Source of the DNA: Elizabethkingia meningoseptica_A
GTDB taxonomy: Bacteria; Bacteroidota; Bacteroidia; Flavobacteriales; Weeksellaceae
DNA length: 64,000 nucleotides
Direction of reading: 5' to 3'
Assembly (NCBI RefSeq): GCF_045762675.1
Contig: NZ_JBJDLK010000001.1
Location: 1 to 64,000 of the forward strand
The notes beneath the pieces are model-generated. The model ran no database searches, was not told the origin of the DNA, and was given only the letters and a program-made list of their open reading frames with translations. The position numbers and the translations under genes are program-made. Within the stretch, counting starts at the first letter, position 1. Every line of letters begins with the position of its first letter. This document shows positions 1 through 8,921 of the stretch, piece after piece.

Positions 1-395
1 CGCAGACGTTAAGAATTGTGGAGTTATTTTCGTTAAAAAATAACAGTTGTCTGAGCAAGAGCGGGAAGAGGAGTGGCGCGAGTTTCTGGGATTTTAGAAA
101 ATAAAGAAACAATTTAGTCGGAGTTTCCAGGCCTTGATGTTTTGGTTCTTTTGCATTAAGGTAAAAGAACGTATAAAACTTTAAACCACATAGATTTATA
201 GCCTTTCAACCAACAAAGAATTACATAGATTACTAAAGTAATGACACATCAGCTCAGTTTGAATAATGCCTTTTTTGTTCTTATCAGCATTATAATGTTC
301 CACTGTTAATGGCTTTTGTTTCTTTTGTGGTTAAGCAACTTCCCGATACAAAATTCTTTCAGAATTTCACTCCAAGTGACGGATATGTTCCCTTT
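1..395 (+). repeat. Dispersed repeat, copy 1 (runs off left edge)
   Basis: About 395 bases here reappear in reverse complement at 45430-45845. Positions about 74-175 are almost base-for-base identical to the complement of 45660-45762, and the outer parts are clearly related with scattered substitutions. A shorter diverged copy lies at 15925-16060. I see no conserved long reading frame shared by the copies. The left boundary is outside the window, so terminal repeats cannot be judged. Confidence 0.8.
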
Positions 396-414
396 AGGAG
401 TGTATTGATAACAC

Positions 415-447
415 AAAAAAATCCCATAGCACAGCTATGAGATTTTT
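415..447 (-). terminator. Rho-independent terminator of the Xaa-Pro aminopeptidase gene
   Basis: Stem of 14 pairs with one mismatch and a short loop. On the minus strand it is followed by a run of six T, about 25 bases past the stop codon. Confidence 0.75.
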
Positions 448-471
448 ACTATTGTTGAGAAGTTTTTTATA

Positions 472-2241
472 TTATAACGGACTTACTAATTCCAGAAACC
501 ATTTTTTAACATCCCCTTCAAGATGTGGTCCCAGTTTCTCTTCACAAGTTTTATGGTAGGTATTCAGCCACTGAATCTCCTCAGCCGATAAAATTTCTTT
601 TACAATAATATCCTTGAAGAAAGGACAAAGCGTAAGCGTCTCAAACTCATAGAACGTATTCCATTCTGTTTTTTCAGTCTCTCTTACGGCAATCAGATTT
701 TCATGACGAATCCCATACTGATTTACAACATAATAACCCGGTTCATTTGAAAGAACCATTCCCGGAAGTAGTTCCTGTGGATTAAGATCCTTACGGATAC
801 TCTGTGGACCTTCATGAACATTCATAAAACTTCCCACGCCATGTCCGGTTCCGTGATTGTAATCTTTTCCTTCCATCCATAGTGGTAATCTTGCAAAAGC
901 ATCCAGCTGTACACCTTTGGTTCCTTTCGGGAACTTCACCATAGAAAGTCTTATCATACCCTGTAATACCAAGGTAGAATCCTTCTTAAATTCTTCCGTA
1001 ACAGCACCTAAAGCCAGGGTACGCGTAATATCGGTTGTTCCTTCAAGGTACTGACCACCGGAATCTACCAGAATACTGCCATCATTCGTTACCTCCTTGC
1101 TGCCTTCAGTCTTAGCTGAATAGTGGATGATTGCACCGTTTCCACGGTAACCGATAATGCTGCTAAAGCTTTCTCCTACAAAATTAGCGCCCTCTGCACG
1201 GAAGCCTCTCAGTTTTTCGCCAATGCTGTATTCGTTCATGGCTTCTTTACCTGCCTGATGTGTCAGCCAGTATAAGAATTTTACCATCGCCACGCCGTCT
1301 CTTACCATTACCGTGCGGAAACCTTCCAGTTCAGCTTTGTTTTTCTGCGCTTTCATCAGATTTCCCGGAACAGCTGCTTTGATAAACGTATTGTTTTCTT
1401 TAAGCGTATCAAAAATAGACTGGTTGCTGTTTGGGGAGATCAGGATGTTCTGATGTTTTACCTGTTGTAAATGGTTGAAGAATTCATCATAAGGCATCAT
1501 TTTAACACCTGATTCATCCATTTGTCTGCGGGCATCTGTATCCAGTTTTTCAAGATCCGTGAAAAGTACAGCATCGTTTTTAGACAATACAATATAACCT
1601 AAAAATACAGGATTAGACTGTACATCACTACCTCTAAGATTAAGGGTCCATGCCACATCATCCAGACTGGAAATAATATGTGTATCTGCATTCTGATCTT
1701 CCATTTTCTGGCGGATAGCTGCAATTTTATCGGATACCGATTGTCCGGCTCTTTCTACAGGGTGTACATAGATTGGATTTTTTGCTGCTGTTCCGCGGTC
1801 TGTCCATATTTCTTTAAGCAAAGGAAGATCTGTTAATGTAATGTCTTTAGCCCTGAATTTTGCATCAAGCGCTTCCCAGTTGCTGTGGGCTGTAGCCAGT
1901 GCGTTTACCGCTACTTTACCGCCTGCCGGAATTTCGGAGATAATCCAGTCGATATAATTGGGAGTTCCTTCTACACCGTCTTTGAATAAATCGATTCCCG
2001 AACCTTCCAGTTCAATAGGTGCCTGTGTAAAATATCTTCCGTCTGTCCACAACCCGCCTTTGTCTTTGGTGATAACCACAAAACCTGCAGAACCGGTAAA
2101 ACCTGAAAGCCATGACCTTTCCTGCCATTCTTTTGGTAAATATTCACTCATATGCGGATCTGCTGAATAGACGATGAAAGCATCAATATTATTGCGGTGC
2201 ATTGCATCACGCAATGCCGCTATTTTTTCTTTTGAAGTCAT
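472..2241 (-). CDS. Aminopeptidase P family (M24) Xaa-Pro aminopeptidase
   Basis: This cytoplasmic metallopeptidase of 589 residues should remove N-terminal residues that precede proline. Two creatinase-like N-terminal domains come first. The pita-bread catalytic domain follows, with metal ligands visible as DSGGQYLEGTTDITR (both Asp), HGTGHGVG, NEPGYY and RHENL. The C-terminal 60 residues match the extra M24 C-terminal domain of the long, eukaryote-like APP1 form, and the length fits that form rather than the 440-residue E. coli enzyme. No signal peptide is present. The ATG at 2241 is well supported because the family's N-terminus follows directly. The gene is monocistronic, divergent from pruA and ends in its own terminator. 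Confidence 0.93.
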   Translation of the reverse strand: MTSKEKIAALRDAMHRNNIDAFIVYSADPHMSEYLPKEWQERSWLSGFTGSAGFVVITKDKGGLWTDGRYFTQAPIELEGSGIDLFKDGVEGTPNYIDWIISEIPAGGKVAVNALATAHSNWEALDAKFRAKDITLTDLPLLKEIWTDRGTAAKNPIYVHPVERAGQSVSDKIAAIRQKMEDQNADTHIISSLDDVAWTLNLRGSDVQSNPVFLGYIVLSKNDAVLFTDLEKLDTDARRQMDESGVKMMPYDEFFNHLQQVKHQNILISPNSNQSIFDTLKENNTFIKAAVPGNLMKAQKNKAELEGFRTVMVRDGVAMVKFLYWLTHQAGKEAMNEYSIGEKLRGFRAEGANFVGESFSSIIGYRGNGAIIHYSAKTEGSKEVTNDGSILVDSGGQYLEGTTDITRTLALGAVTEEFKKDSTLVLQGMIRLSMVKFPKGTKGVQLDAFARLPLWMEGKDYNHGTGHGVGSFMNVHEGPQSIRKDLNPQELLPGMVLSNEPGYYVVNQYGIRHENLIAVRETEKTEWNTFYEFETLTLCPFFKDIIVKEILSAEEIQWLNTYHKTCEEKLGPHLEGDVKKWFLELVSPL

Positions 2242-2557
2242 AATAAAGATTAAATTTTACGTGGTGAAGTTACGAAATTACGAATGTATATCGGTGGGTG
2301 ATGAAGGATAAAATTCCACAATATTTATTTTAAAGAGGGATGAAGCATAAGGTTAATCTTAAATATATACTAAGTAATATTTTGACTTTGCTCAAAGTGA
2401 ATGTTATTCTACCAAGCTTGTTGAAGTATAGTTTTCCATAATATTTTATCAGGAGTTTTATGAGTTTCGGCTTGTCGGGTGGTATAGATGTTTTATCTGA
2501 TATATTTTAAAAAGTGGCTTTTATGTCGTAAATTTGTGAGAATAAATCTAAAAAATT
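2242..2557. other. Divergent intergenic region, aminopeptidase/pruA
   Basis: These 316 bases hold no gene. A perfect inverted repeat ACTTTG-CT-CAAAGT lies at 2385-2398 and could be a regulator site, but nothing identifies its binder. The pruA -7 element is at 2529-2536. Confidence 0.5.
2529..2536 (+). promoter_or_regulatory. pruA -7 promoter element
   Basis: TAAATTTG fits the Bacteroidetes -7 consensus TAnnTTTG and lies 21 bases before the pruA ATG. No convincing -33 TTTG was found. Confidence 0.5.
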
Positions 2558-4183
2558 ATGTCAAAAGCAATTTCGCAAGTGCCTTTTGCACAAAACGAAC
2601 CGGTAAGATCATATGCTCCGGGCTCCGAAGAAGTGAAGAGCCTGATCGGTACATACAAAAAAATGTATGCTGAAGAACTGGAAATTCCAATGGTTATCGG
2701 AGGAAAGAATGTTACAACAAAAGAAAAAGTAACAATTCATCCGCCACACGATCATAAGCACACGGTAGGTTTCTATCACCAGGGAACGATGAAGCATGTT
2801 GATGAAGCTATTAAAGCAGCATTGGCAGCTAAAAAGCAATGGAATGACCTTGGATGGGAGCAGAGAGCAGCAATTTTCTTAAAGGCTGCAGATCTTATTG
2901 CAGGACCATACAGAGACAGAATCAACGCTGCAACAATGATAGGACAGTCTAAAAACGTTCATCAGGCAGAGATTGATGCCGCTTGTGAATTAATTGACTT
3001 TTTACGTTTCAATGTAGAGTTCATGACGGAACTTTATGCTGAACAACCGATATCTGATGCAGGAATATGGAACAGAGCAGAATACAGACCATTGGAAGGT
3101 TTCTGTTTTGCAGTAACGCCGTTTAATTTTACAGCAATCTCTGCTAACTTACCATCTTGTATGGCTTTAATGGGTAATGTTGTGGTATGGAAGCCATCCG
3201 ACAAGCAGGCTTATTCAGCACACGTGATTATGGAAGTTTTCAAAGAAGCGGGGGTGCCGGACGGTGTAATCAACATGATTTTCACAGATGGTAAAGAAAC
3301 TGCAGAGAGAGTATTGGCACATCCTGAATTTGCAGGTCTTCACTTCACCGGTTCTACAAAAGTATTCCAGGGAATGTGGAAAATGATTGGTGATAACATC
3401 CATAACTATAAATCTTACCCGAGAATCGTAGGTGAAACAGGTGGTAAAGATTTTGTAATGGCTCACCCTTCTGCAAATGTAGAGGCTTTGGCTACCGCTT
3501 TAGTACGTGGTGCTTATGAGTATCAGGGACAGAAATGTTCTGCGGCTTCAAGAGCCTACGTTCCTAAATCTATCTGGAAAGATGTAAAAAAGATTATGGA
3601 AAAGCAGATCAAGTCTATTAAAGTAGGTACGACTGAAGATCCTTCTAACTTTGTAAATGCCGTTATCGACAGAAATTCTTTCGATAAGTGTAAAGGATAT
3701 ATTGACAGAGCTGAAAAAGCTAAAGATGCTGAGGTTGTTATTGGTGGTAAGTGTGACGATAAAAAAGGTTACTTTGTACACCCTACGGTTATCGAAACAA
3801 CTAATCCACACTACGAAAGTATCGAGCAGGAGATCTTCGGACCAATCTTAACGGTTTATGTATATGAAGATAAAAAATGGGCTGAAACACTTGAATTAGT
3901 AGACAGCACTTCTCCATATGCGTTAACAGGTTCTATTTTCTCTCAGGATCGTTATGCCATCAATGAAGCTTACAAAGTATTGGAAAATGCTGCGGGTAAC
4001 TTCTATATTAATGATAAACCAACAGGAGCAGTTGTAGGACAACAGCCTTTCGGTGGTAGCCGTGCTTCAGGAACAAATGATAAAGCAGGTTCTAAAATGA
4101 ATCTTCTTCGTTGGGTTTCTGCAAGAAGTATTAAAGAAACTTTTGTTCCGGCAAAAGATTACAAATACCCATATTTAGGTTAA
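2558..4183 (+). CDS. pruA: L-glutamate gamma-semialdehyde (1-pyrroline-5-carboxylate) dehydrogenase
   Basis: The enzyme oxidises glutamate semialdehyde to glutamate with NAD, the second step of proline catabolism. The 541 residues match the stand-alone P5C dehydrogenase, longer at the N-terminus than ordinary aldehyde dehydrogenases. Seen in the sequence are the NAD-binding region with FTGST, the GETGGKD catalytic-glutamate region, and the nucleophile Cys327 in GQKCSAASR. No PutA-type proline dehydrogenase domain is fused, so that activity must be encoded elsewhere. The ATG at 2558 gives the family's N-terminus. A strong terminator follows, and a convergent Lrp-family gene that could be a regulator of amino-acid metabolism lies just downstream (inference). 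Confidence 0.96.
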   Translation: MSKAISQVPFAQNEPVRSYAPGSEEVKSLIGTYKKMYAEELEIPMVIGGKNVTTKEKVTIHPPHDHKHTVGFYHQGTMKHVDEAIKAALAAKKQWNDLGWEQRAAIFLKAADLIAGPYRDRINAATMIGQSKNVHQAEIDAACELIDFLRFNVEFMTELYAEQPISDAGIWNRAEYRPLEGFCFAVTPFNFTAISANLPSCMALMGNVVVWKPSDKQAYSAHVIMEVFKEAGVPDGVINMIFTDGKETAERVLAHPEFAGLHFTGSTKVFQGMWKMIGDNIHNYKSYPRIVGETGGKDFVMAHPSANVEALATALVRGAYEYQGQKCSAASRAYVPKSIWKDVKKIMEKQIKSIKVGTTEDPSNFVNAVIDRNSFDKCKGYIDRAEKAKDAEVVIGGKCDDKKGYFVHPTVIETTNPHYESIEQEIFGPILTVYVYEDKKWAETLELVDSTSPYALTGSIFSQDRYAINEAYKVLENAAGNFYINDKPTGAVVGQQPFGGSRASGTNDKAGSKMNLLRWVSARSIKETFVPAKDYKYPYLG

Positions 4184-4206
4184 TATAAAACCAAATATAT
4201 TTTCAT

Positions 4207-4233
4207 AGCCTCGGATTTCCGGGGCTTTTTGTT
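4207..4233 (+). terminator. Terminator of pruA
   Basis: Eight-pair stem (one G-U pair) with a four-base loop, followed by TTTTTG and TTTT, 23 bases after the pruA stop. Confidence 0.75.
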
Positions 4234-4297
4234 TTAATATAATTACGATGTTAGAAGTACGAAATACGAATCTGTGTAAAGAAAGTATAGATTTATA

Positions 4298-4330
4298 ACT
4301 TCTAAAATCTAGCTTCTAACTTCTAACTTC
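4298..4330. repeat. Short tandem repeat of CTTCTAA units
   Basis: Four imperfect copies of an ACTTCTAA-like unit. The end of the lrp-type gene runs into it: the TAG stop of that gene lies inside one unit. Confidence 0.5.
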
Positions 4331-4792
4331 AAAAGGCTGTATGCCATAGGTATTCTTCACTTCGGCCATCACAAATGTACTGTGGGTATTCCCGATACTT
4401 GTAAGGGAGCCCAGTTTATTAAAAACAAAATCCTGATAATGCTTCATATCCCGGGCATGAACTTTTAAAAGAAAATCATAGTCTCCGGATACATTATAAC
4501 ATTCCACAACTTCATCTATATTGTGGATGTCATCCACAAAAGTATGACCAATATTCCGGTCGTGCTGCTTCAGGCGGATATTGCAGAAAACGATAAGCCC
4601 CTGATGAAGTTTCTCAGCATCCAGAATAGCGATGTACTTTTTAATATAACCTTCCTTTTCCAGACGTTTAATTCGCTCAAAAACAGGCGAAGGTGACAGG
4701 TTTACCTGCGCAGCAAGCTCTTTTACGGTAAGTTTAGCGTCCTGATGGAGCATTTTCAACAACTTTAAATCAGTTTCATCCAGTTGAAGCAT
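4316..4792 (-). CDS. Lrp/AsnC family transcriptional regulator
   Basis: This 158-residue protein has the full Lrp layout. An N-terminal winged helix-turn-helix (about residues 4-60, with LTVKELAAQVNLSPSPVFERI) precedes the RAM effector domain (about 65-150, ending with STFVMAEVKNTYGI). Lrp proteins sense amino acids and act as dimers or octamers. It is convergent with pruA and divergent from metE, so it is placed to regulate proline or methionine genes, but no target is proven. The ATG at 4792 is the natural start. The last codons lie in a short tandem repeat, so the extreme C-terminus may vary between strains. Confidence 0.93.
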   Translation of the reverse strand: MLQLDETDLKLLKMLHQDAKLTVKELAAQVNLSPSPVFERIKRLEKEGYIKKYIAILDAEKLHQGLIVFCNIRLKQHDRNIGHTFVDDIHNIDEVVECYNVSGDYDFLLKVHARDMKHYQDFVFNKLGSLTSIGNTHSTFVMAEVKNTYGIQPFEVRS

Positions 4793-4915
4793 AGAATAAT
4801 TTTTGGTTAAAGGTACAATATTTTGAATGTAACAGAATAAAACACTGGTAAAATATTATAAACAACTTTTTATTCTGAATTTATAGCTATTTTATGAAAA
4901 ATAAATTGGCTAAAC

Positions 4916-4923
4916 TAACTTTG
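4916..4923 (+). promoter_or_regulatory. metE -7 promoter element
   Basis: TAACTTTG matches the TAnnTTTG consensus. It would start transcription near 4930, just before the riboswitch, which is the spacing expected. Confidence 0.5.
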
Positions 4924-4945
4924 TGAAAAATAAAAATAGATCTGT

Positions 4946-5105
4946 AGAAACTGGTTTTACCTAGCGGTAGATTAAAAGGGAATCATGTGAAAATCATGAA
5001 CTGTCGCGCAACTGTAAATACCTTAAAAATGTTTTATCCGCAGAATCCACTGTGAAAACGGGAAGGAGGATAAAATGGTATAAGTCAGGAGACCTGCCAA
5101 TTTCT
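4946..5105 (+). promoter_or_regulatory. Cobalamin (B12) riboswitch controlling metE
   Basis: The B12 box AGTCAGGAGACCTGCC is exact at 5083-5098. The upstream core is also recognisable (GGGAATCATGTGAAAATC, then CGCAACTGT, then GGGAAGGAGGATA). A closing helix can be drawn between AGAAACTGG (4946-4954) and CCAATTTCT (5097-5105) with one mismatch. Cobalamin riboswitches before metE switch off the B12-independent enzyme when B12 is present. The aptamer ends about 150 bases before the metE ATG, leaving room for an expression platform. Confidence 0.93.
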
Positions 5106-5107
5106 GA

Positions 5108-5223
5108 ACAGACAACTGCTCTCGCGATCTGGGGTTGTGGTCTTACAGTACTTTCATTTGCTGTTGAAATGCAAATGAAAAGACGTGTGCTGCTGCTATA
5201 TTGTGAACAAACGGGTTGTCTGT
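5108..5223 (+). promoter_or_regulatory. Candidate expression platform of the metE riboswitch
   Basis: ACAGACAAC at 5108-5116 is exactly complementary to GTTGTCTGT at 5215-5223. This forms a 9-pair long-range helix from the aptamer's edge to 35 bases before the start codon. A second hairpin with a 9-pair stem (5152-5160 with 5172-5180) lies inside it. There is no T-run, so control of translation or of RNA stability is more likely than intrinsic termination (inference). Confidence 0.5.
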
Positions 5224-5258
5224 GGAATACAGGAGATAATTCAATAAATATAGATATC

Positions 5259-7568
5259 ATGCAAACACACAATCTTGGGTACCCGCGAATCGGGAAAAGA
5301 AGAGAGCTGAAAAAAGCCTGCGAACAATACTGGTCGGGGAAAATCATTCAGAAAGAATTACTGGATGTAAGCAGAAGAATTATTAATGAAAATCTGCAGT
5401 TGCAGCAGGAAGCAGGAATAGACCTGATCCCGGTAAATGATTTTTCATTTTATGATCATGTACTGGATATGACGCTTACTTTAGGTGCTATCCCGCAACG
5501 TTATCATGACGTTATCCTGAACAAGGCAAATAACGAGTTAGATCTTTATTTTGCAATGGCAAGAGGCTATCAGAAAGACGGGCTGGATATTACAGCGATG
5601 GAAATGACCAAGTGGTTTGATACCAATTATCATTATATTGTGCCGGAGTTCTGCAAAGAACAGAATTTTAAATTATTCTCCAACAAGATTGTCAATGAGT
5701 TCATAGGGGCTAAACAAATTGGAATTAATGCTAAGCCTGTATTATTGGGACCTGTTTCTTATTTATTATTAGGGAAAGAAAAGGAAGAGGGTTTTGATAA
5801 ATTAGACCTTATTGATAATCTGTTGCCGGTATATCTTGAGATATTAAAATCATTACAGTTCCATGGTGCTGAATATGTTCAGATTGATGAACCCTTCCTT
5901 GCCCTAGATCTTTCCGATAAAGCAAAAGAAGTATATGCCTCTGTATATTCAAAAATTCAGAAACAGGTTCCGGGACTTAAAATTATTCTGGCAAGTTACT
6001 TTGAAGCATTGGGAGATAACCTTTCTTTAGCCTTATCGTTACCGGTAGATACACTTCATGTGGACCTGGTAAGAAAACCTGAGCAGCTGGATGATATTCT
6101 GGCTTCTGTTCCTGCAAATCTTAAACTTTCTTTAGGGGTTGTAGACGGAAGAAATATCTGGAAAAATGATTTTGAAGCGACCCTTGAGCTTATTAAAAAA
6201 GCGACTGAACAACTCGGAGAGGACCGCATTTTTATAGCGCCGTCCAGTTCACTATTACATGTACCTTATGACTTGGATCTGGAAACCAAAGAAGAAAGTT
6301 TACCGGCTGAAATAAAACAATGGCTGGCGTTTGCGAAGCAGAAGATAAAAGAAGTAGTGGTGCTGAAGGAACTGGCTTCCGGAAACCCTTCAGAAGCAAG
6401 TGCTAAAGCATTTGAAGAGAATAAAAAGGCGATTGAAGCGAAAAGAGTTTCTGCACTGATTCATGATGCGAAAGTTCAGCAGCAGATGAACGGACTTCAG
6501 AATATAGCTGTGTCACGTAATGCAGTGTTTGCGGAGCGTAAAGTATTGCAGCAAAATGTACTGAACCTACCATTGTTCCCGACAACGACTATCGGCTCTT
6601 TCCCACAGACAAAAGAGGTGAGAAGCTGGAGAGCACAGTTTAAGAAAGGAGATATTTCTACGGAACGTTATGTGGAATTACTGAAAAAGGAAACCGAAGA
6701 TACCATCCGCCGTCAGGAAAAAATAGGAATAGATGTTTTAGTACACGGTGAGTTTGAAAGAAACGACATGGTGGAATATTTCGGTGAGCAGTTAAAAGGT
6801 TTTGCATTTACAGAAAACGGATGGGTACAGAGCTACGGAAGCCGTTGTGTAAAGCCACCTGTAATTTATGGTGATGTTTCACGCCCTGAACCTTTAACGG
6901 TCTTCTGGTCTCAGTATGCGCAATCTTTAACCTCACGTTGGGTAAAAGGAATGTTAACGGGGCCTGTCACTATTTTACAATGGAGTTTTGTAAGAAATGA
7001 CCAGCCGCGCAGAGATACTGCAAATCAGATTGCATTGGCGATTCGTGAAGAAGTACTGGATCTTGAAAAAGCAGGAATAAGAATTATTCAGATAGACGAA
7101 CCTGCGATCAGAGAAGGTTTGCCATTGAGGAAAAAAGAGGCAGCAGCATATCTTGAATGGGCTGTTTTAGCATTCCGTATTGCGGCATCTTCTGTAAAAG
7201 ACGATACACAAATCCACACCCATATGTGTTATTCCGAGTTTAATGATATCATTCATCATATCGCCGATATGGATGCAGATGTTATTACAATTGAGTGTTC
7301 GCGTTCCCAGATGGAGTTGCTGGATGCCTTTGCCGATTTTGAATACCCGAATGATATAGGTCCTGGTGTATACGATATTCATGCACCACGTGTACCGTCA
7401 AAAGATGAAATGGTGAAACTTCTGGAAAAAGCAGCCAAAGTTATCCCTTCAAATCAGTTATGGGTAAATCCCGACTGTGGATTAAAGACCAGAGGATGGG
7501 AAGAAACGGAAAAAGCACTGATTGAAATGGTGAATGCTGCTAAAGAATTGCAAAAAGAATACGTTTAA
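5259..7568 (+). CDS. metE: Cobalamin-independent methionine synthase (5-methyltetrahydropteroyltriglutamate-homocysteine methyltransferase)
   Basis: MetE transfers the methyl group of methyl-tetrahydrofolate (polyglutamate) to homocysteine, the last step of methionine synthesis, in the cytoplasm. The start is ATG 5259, giving MQTHNLGYPRIG and 769 residues, the usual family length. An in-frame upstream ATG at 5052 would add 69 residues but lies inside the riboswitch and is rejected. Both (beta/alpha)8 barrels are present. Zinc ligands are His655 and Cys657 (HMCYSE) and Cys740 (PDCGLKTR), as in E. coli MetE. The gene stands alone behind a B12 riboswitch, so a B12-dependent MetH and B12 uptake or synthesis are expected elsewhere in this genome. 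Confidence 0.97.
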   Translation: MQTHNLGYPRIGKRRELKKACEQYWSGKIIQKELLDVSRRIINENLQLQQEAGIDLIPVNDFSFYDHVLDMTLTLGAIPQRYHDVILNKANNELDLYFAMARGYQKDGLDITAMEMTKWFDTNYHYIVPEFCKEQNFKLFSNKIVNEFIGAKQIGINAKPVLLGPVSYLLLGKEKEEGFDKLDLIDNLLPVYLEILKSLQFHGAEYVQIDEPFLALDLSDKAKEVYASVYSKIQKQVPGLKIILASYFEALGDNLSLALSLPVDTLHVDLVRKPEQLDDILASVPANLKLSLGVVDGRNIWKNDFEATLELIKKATEQLGEDRIFIAPSSSLLHVPYDLDLETKEESLPAEIKQWLAFAKQKIKEVVVLKELASGNPSEASAKAFEENKKAIEAKRVSALIHDAKVQQQMNGLQNIAVSRNAVFAERKVLQQNVLNLPLFPTTTIGSFPQTKEVRSWRAQFKKGDISTERYVELLKKETEDTIRRQEKIGIDVLVHGEFERNDMVEYFGEQLKGFAFTENGWVQSYGSRCVKPPVIYGDVSRPEPLTVFWSQYAQSLTSRWVKGMLTGPVTILQWSFVRNDQPRRDTANQIALAIREEVLDLEKAGIRIIQIDEPAIREGLPLRKKEAAAYLEWAVLAFRIAASSVKDDTQIHTHMCYSEFNDIIHHIADMDADVITIECSRSQMELLDAFADFEYPNDIGPGVYDIHAPRVPSKDEMVKLLEKAAKVIPSNQLWVNPDCGLKTRGWEETEKALIEMVNAAKELQKEYV

Positions 7569-7649
7569 ATAGTTTTTTTATAATAAATAGGGATAATGTC
7601 GGAGATGTGTTTTACATTTGTTAACGTTTAAAAGAAATAAAATATTGAA

Positions 7650-8822
7650 ATGAAAAAGCTAATCACTACATTATTCCTGTTTTTAGGAGTATTGGCCTTT
7701 ACTCAGACCGGAATAAAGTTTGAGGACGGGAATTTTTCCAGCCTTTTAGCCAAGGCTAAAAAAGATAAAAAACTTATTTTCCTGGATGCTTATGCAAGCT
7801 GGTGCGGACCATGTAAACTAATGGCAAAAAATGTGTTTACATTACAGTCTGTAGGAGATTATTATAACGGGCATTTTGTGAACGCTAAAATGGACATGGA
7901 AAAAGGAGAAGGCGTAGAGCTTGCCAAAAAATATAACGTTAAAGCATATCCGACTTATTTATTCATTAATGGTGATGGTGAAATTGTACACCGTGTTCTA
8001 GGATACGTTCCGGAAAAAGAATTTATTCAGTTTGCTAAAGATGCTGAAGATCCGAAGAGAAATATCGGTGCTATGAAGGCGAGATTTGAAAACGGAGATA
8101 CAAATCCTGACTTTTTGAAAGAACTTGGAATGCTGACTATGTATGAAGATGTTAATTTCTCAGGAAAAGTAGTGAAAAAGTACTTTGAAGTAAAACCTTC
8201 AAAAGATTTTACCGGTGAAGATGTACAGCTGCTTTTAACAGGTTTAATGAGTACTGAAAATCCAAAATATGAGATTTTTAAAAACAGAAAAGCGGATATC
8301 ATAAAAGTGATGCCGGCTGAACAATATGAGGCATATGATAAAAATATCAAAATGAATGATATTGTGAAGAAAGCTTATAATCCCGAGACTAAAACAATAA
8401 ATGCACAGTATTTCCTTACAGAAACTGAAAAGGTTTTAGGAAAAGAGCAGGCAGAAAAAGCTTTGGCCCGTGTAAAAGCCAGCTATGCATTAAAGAATAA
8501 AGATTATGCTACTTATGAGAAGTTGACTTTAGAGCAGTACAAAGACTTTTCTAAGGCAAGCAGTAATGAATTAAATTCAGTGGCATGGAATTTCTTTGAA
8601 AATGTAAATGATAAGAAATCTTTACAGACAGCCATCCTGTGGGCACAGGAATCTGTAAAAAAATCTGAGAGCTTTGCCAATACAGATACACTGGCTAATT
8701 TATATAACAAAGTGGGAGATAAAAAGAATGCCAAGTTATGGGCTGCAAAGTCTGTGGAGCTGGCAAAAAAATCAGGAGAAGATGCTACTGATACCCAAAA
8801 GTTACTGGATAGCCTGAAATAA
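7650..8822 (+). CDS. Exported thioredoxin-domain protein with long C-terminal helical region
   Basis: A signal peptide of about 19 residues ends in AFTQ, so the protein is periplasmic. The thioredoxin fold follows (about residues 25-130), with the active-site motif SWCGPCK (Cys52, Cys55) and the cis-proline in AYPTY, so it should be redox active as a disulfide reductase or isomerase. The remaining 260 residues are Lys/Glu-rich and helical, with a TPR-like stretch near the end. Such long thioredoxin proteins are common in flavobacteria, with no defined substrate that I know of. A -7 element TACATTTG (7613-7620) precedes it and a terminator follows, so the gene appears monocistronic. Confidence 0.88.
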   Translation: MKKLITTLFLFLGVLAFTQTGIKFEDGNFSSLLAKAKKDKKLIFLDAYASWCGPCKLMAKNVFTLQSVGDYYNGHFVNAKMDMEKGEGVELAKKYNVKAYPTYLFINGDGEIVHRVLGYVPEKEFIQFAKDAEDPKRNIGAMKARFENGDTNPDFLKELGMLTMYEDVNFSGKVVKKYFEVKPSKDFTGEDVQLLLTGLMSTENPKYEIFKNRKADIIKVMPAEQYEAYDKNIKMNDIVKKAYNPETKTINAQYFLTETEKVLGKEQAEKALARVKASYALKNKDYATYEKLTLEQYKDFSKASSNELNSVAWNFFENVNDKKSLQTAILWAQESVKKSESFANTDTLANLYNKVGDKKNAKLWAAKSVELAKKSGEDATDTQKLLDSLK

Positions 8823-8849
8823 TAAAATCAGACATTAGAAAGTCATTAA

Positions 8850-8877
8850 AAAAGCTGCTTTTCGGGCAGCTTTTTTT
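8850..8877 (+). terminator. Terminator of the thioredoxin-like gene
   Basis: AAAGCTGC pairs with GCAGCTTT around a short loop, followed by seven T. Confidence 0.8.
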
Positions 8878-8921
8878 GTGGAGAAATCAAAAATCGATAA
8901 TTTCGTAGTGAAAATTTAAAT

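Noticed and set aside
5052..5258. In-frame 69-codon extension of metE
   Set aside because: It lies inside the cobalamin riboswitch and its platform, and the conserved MetE N-terminus begins at ATG 5259.
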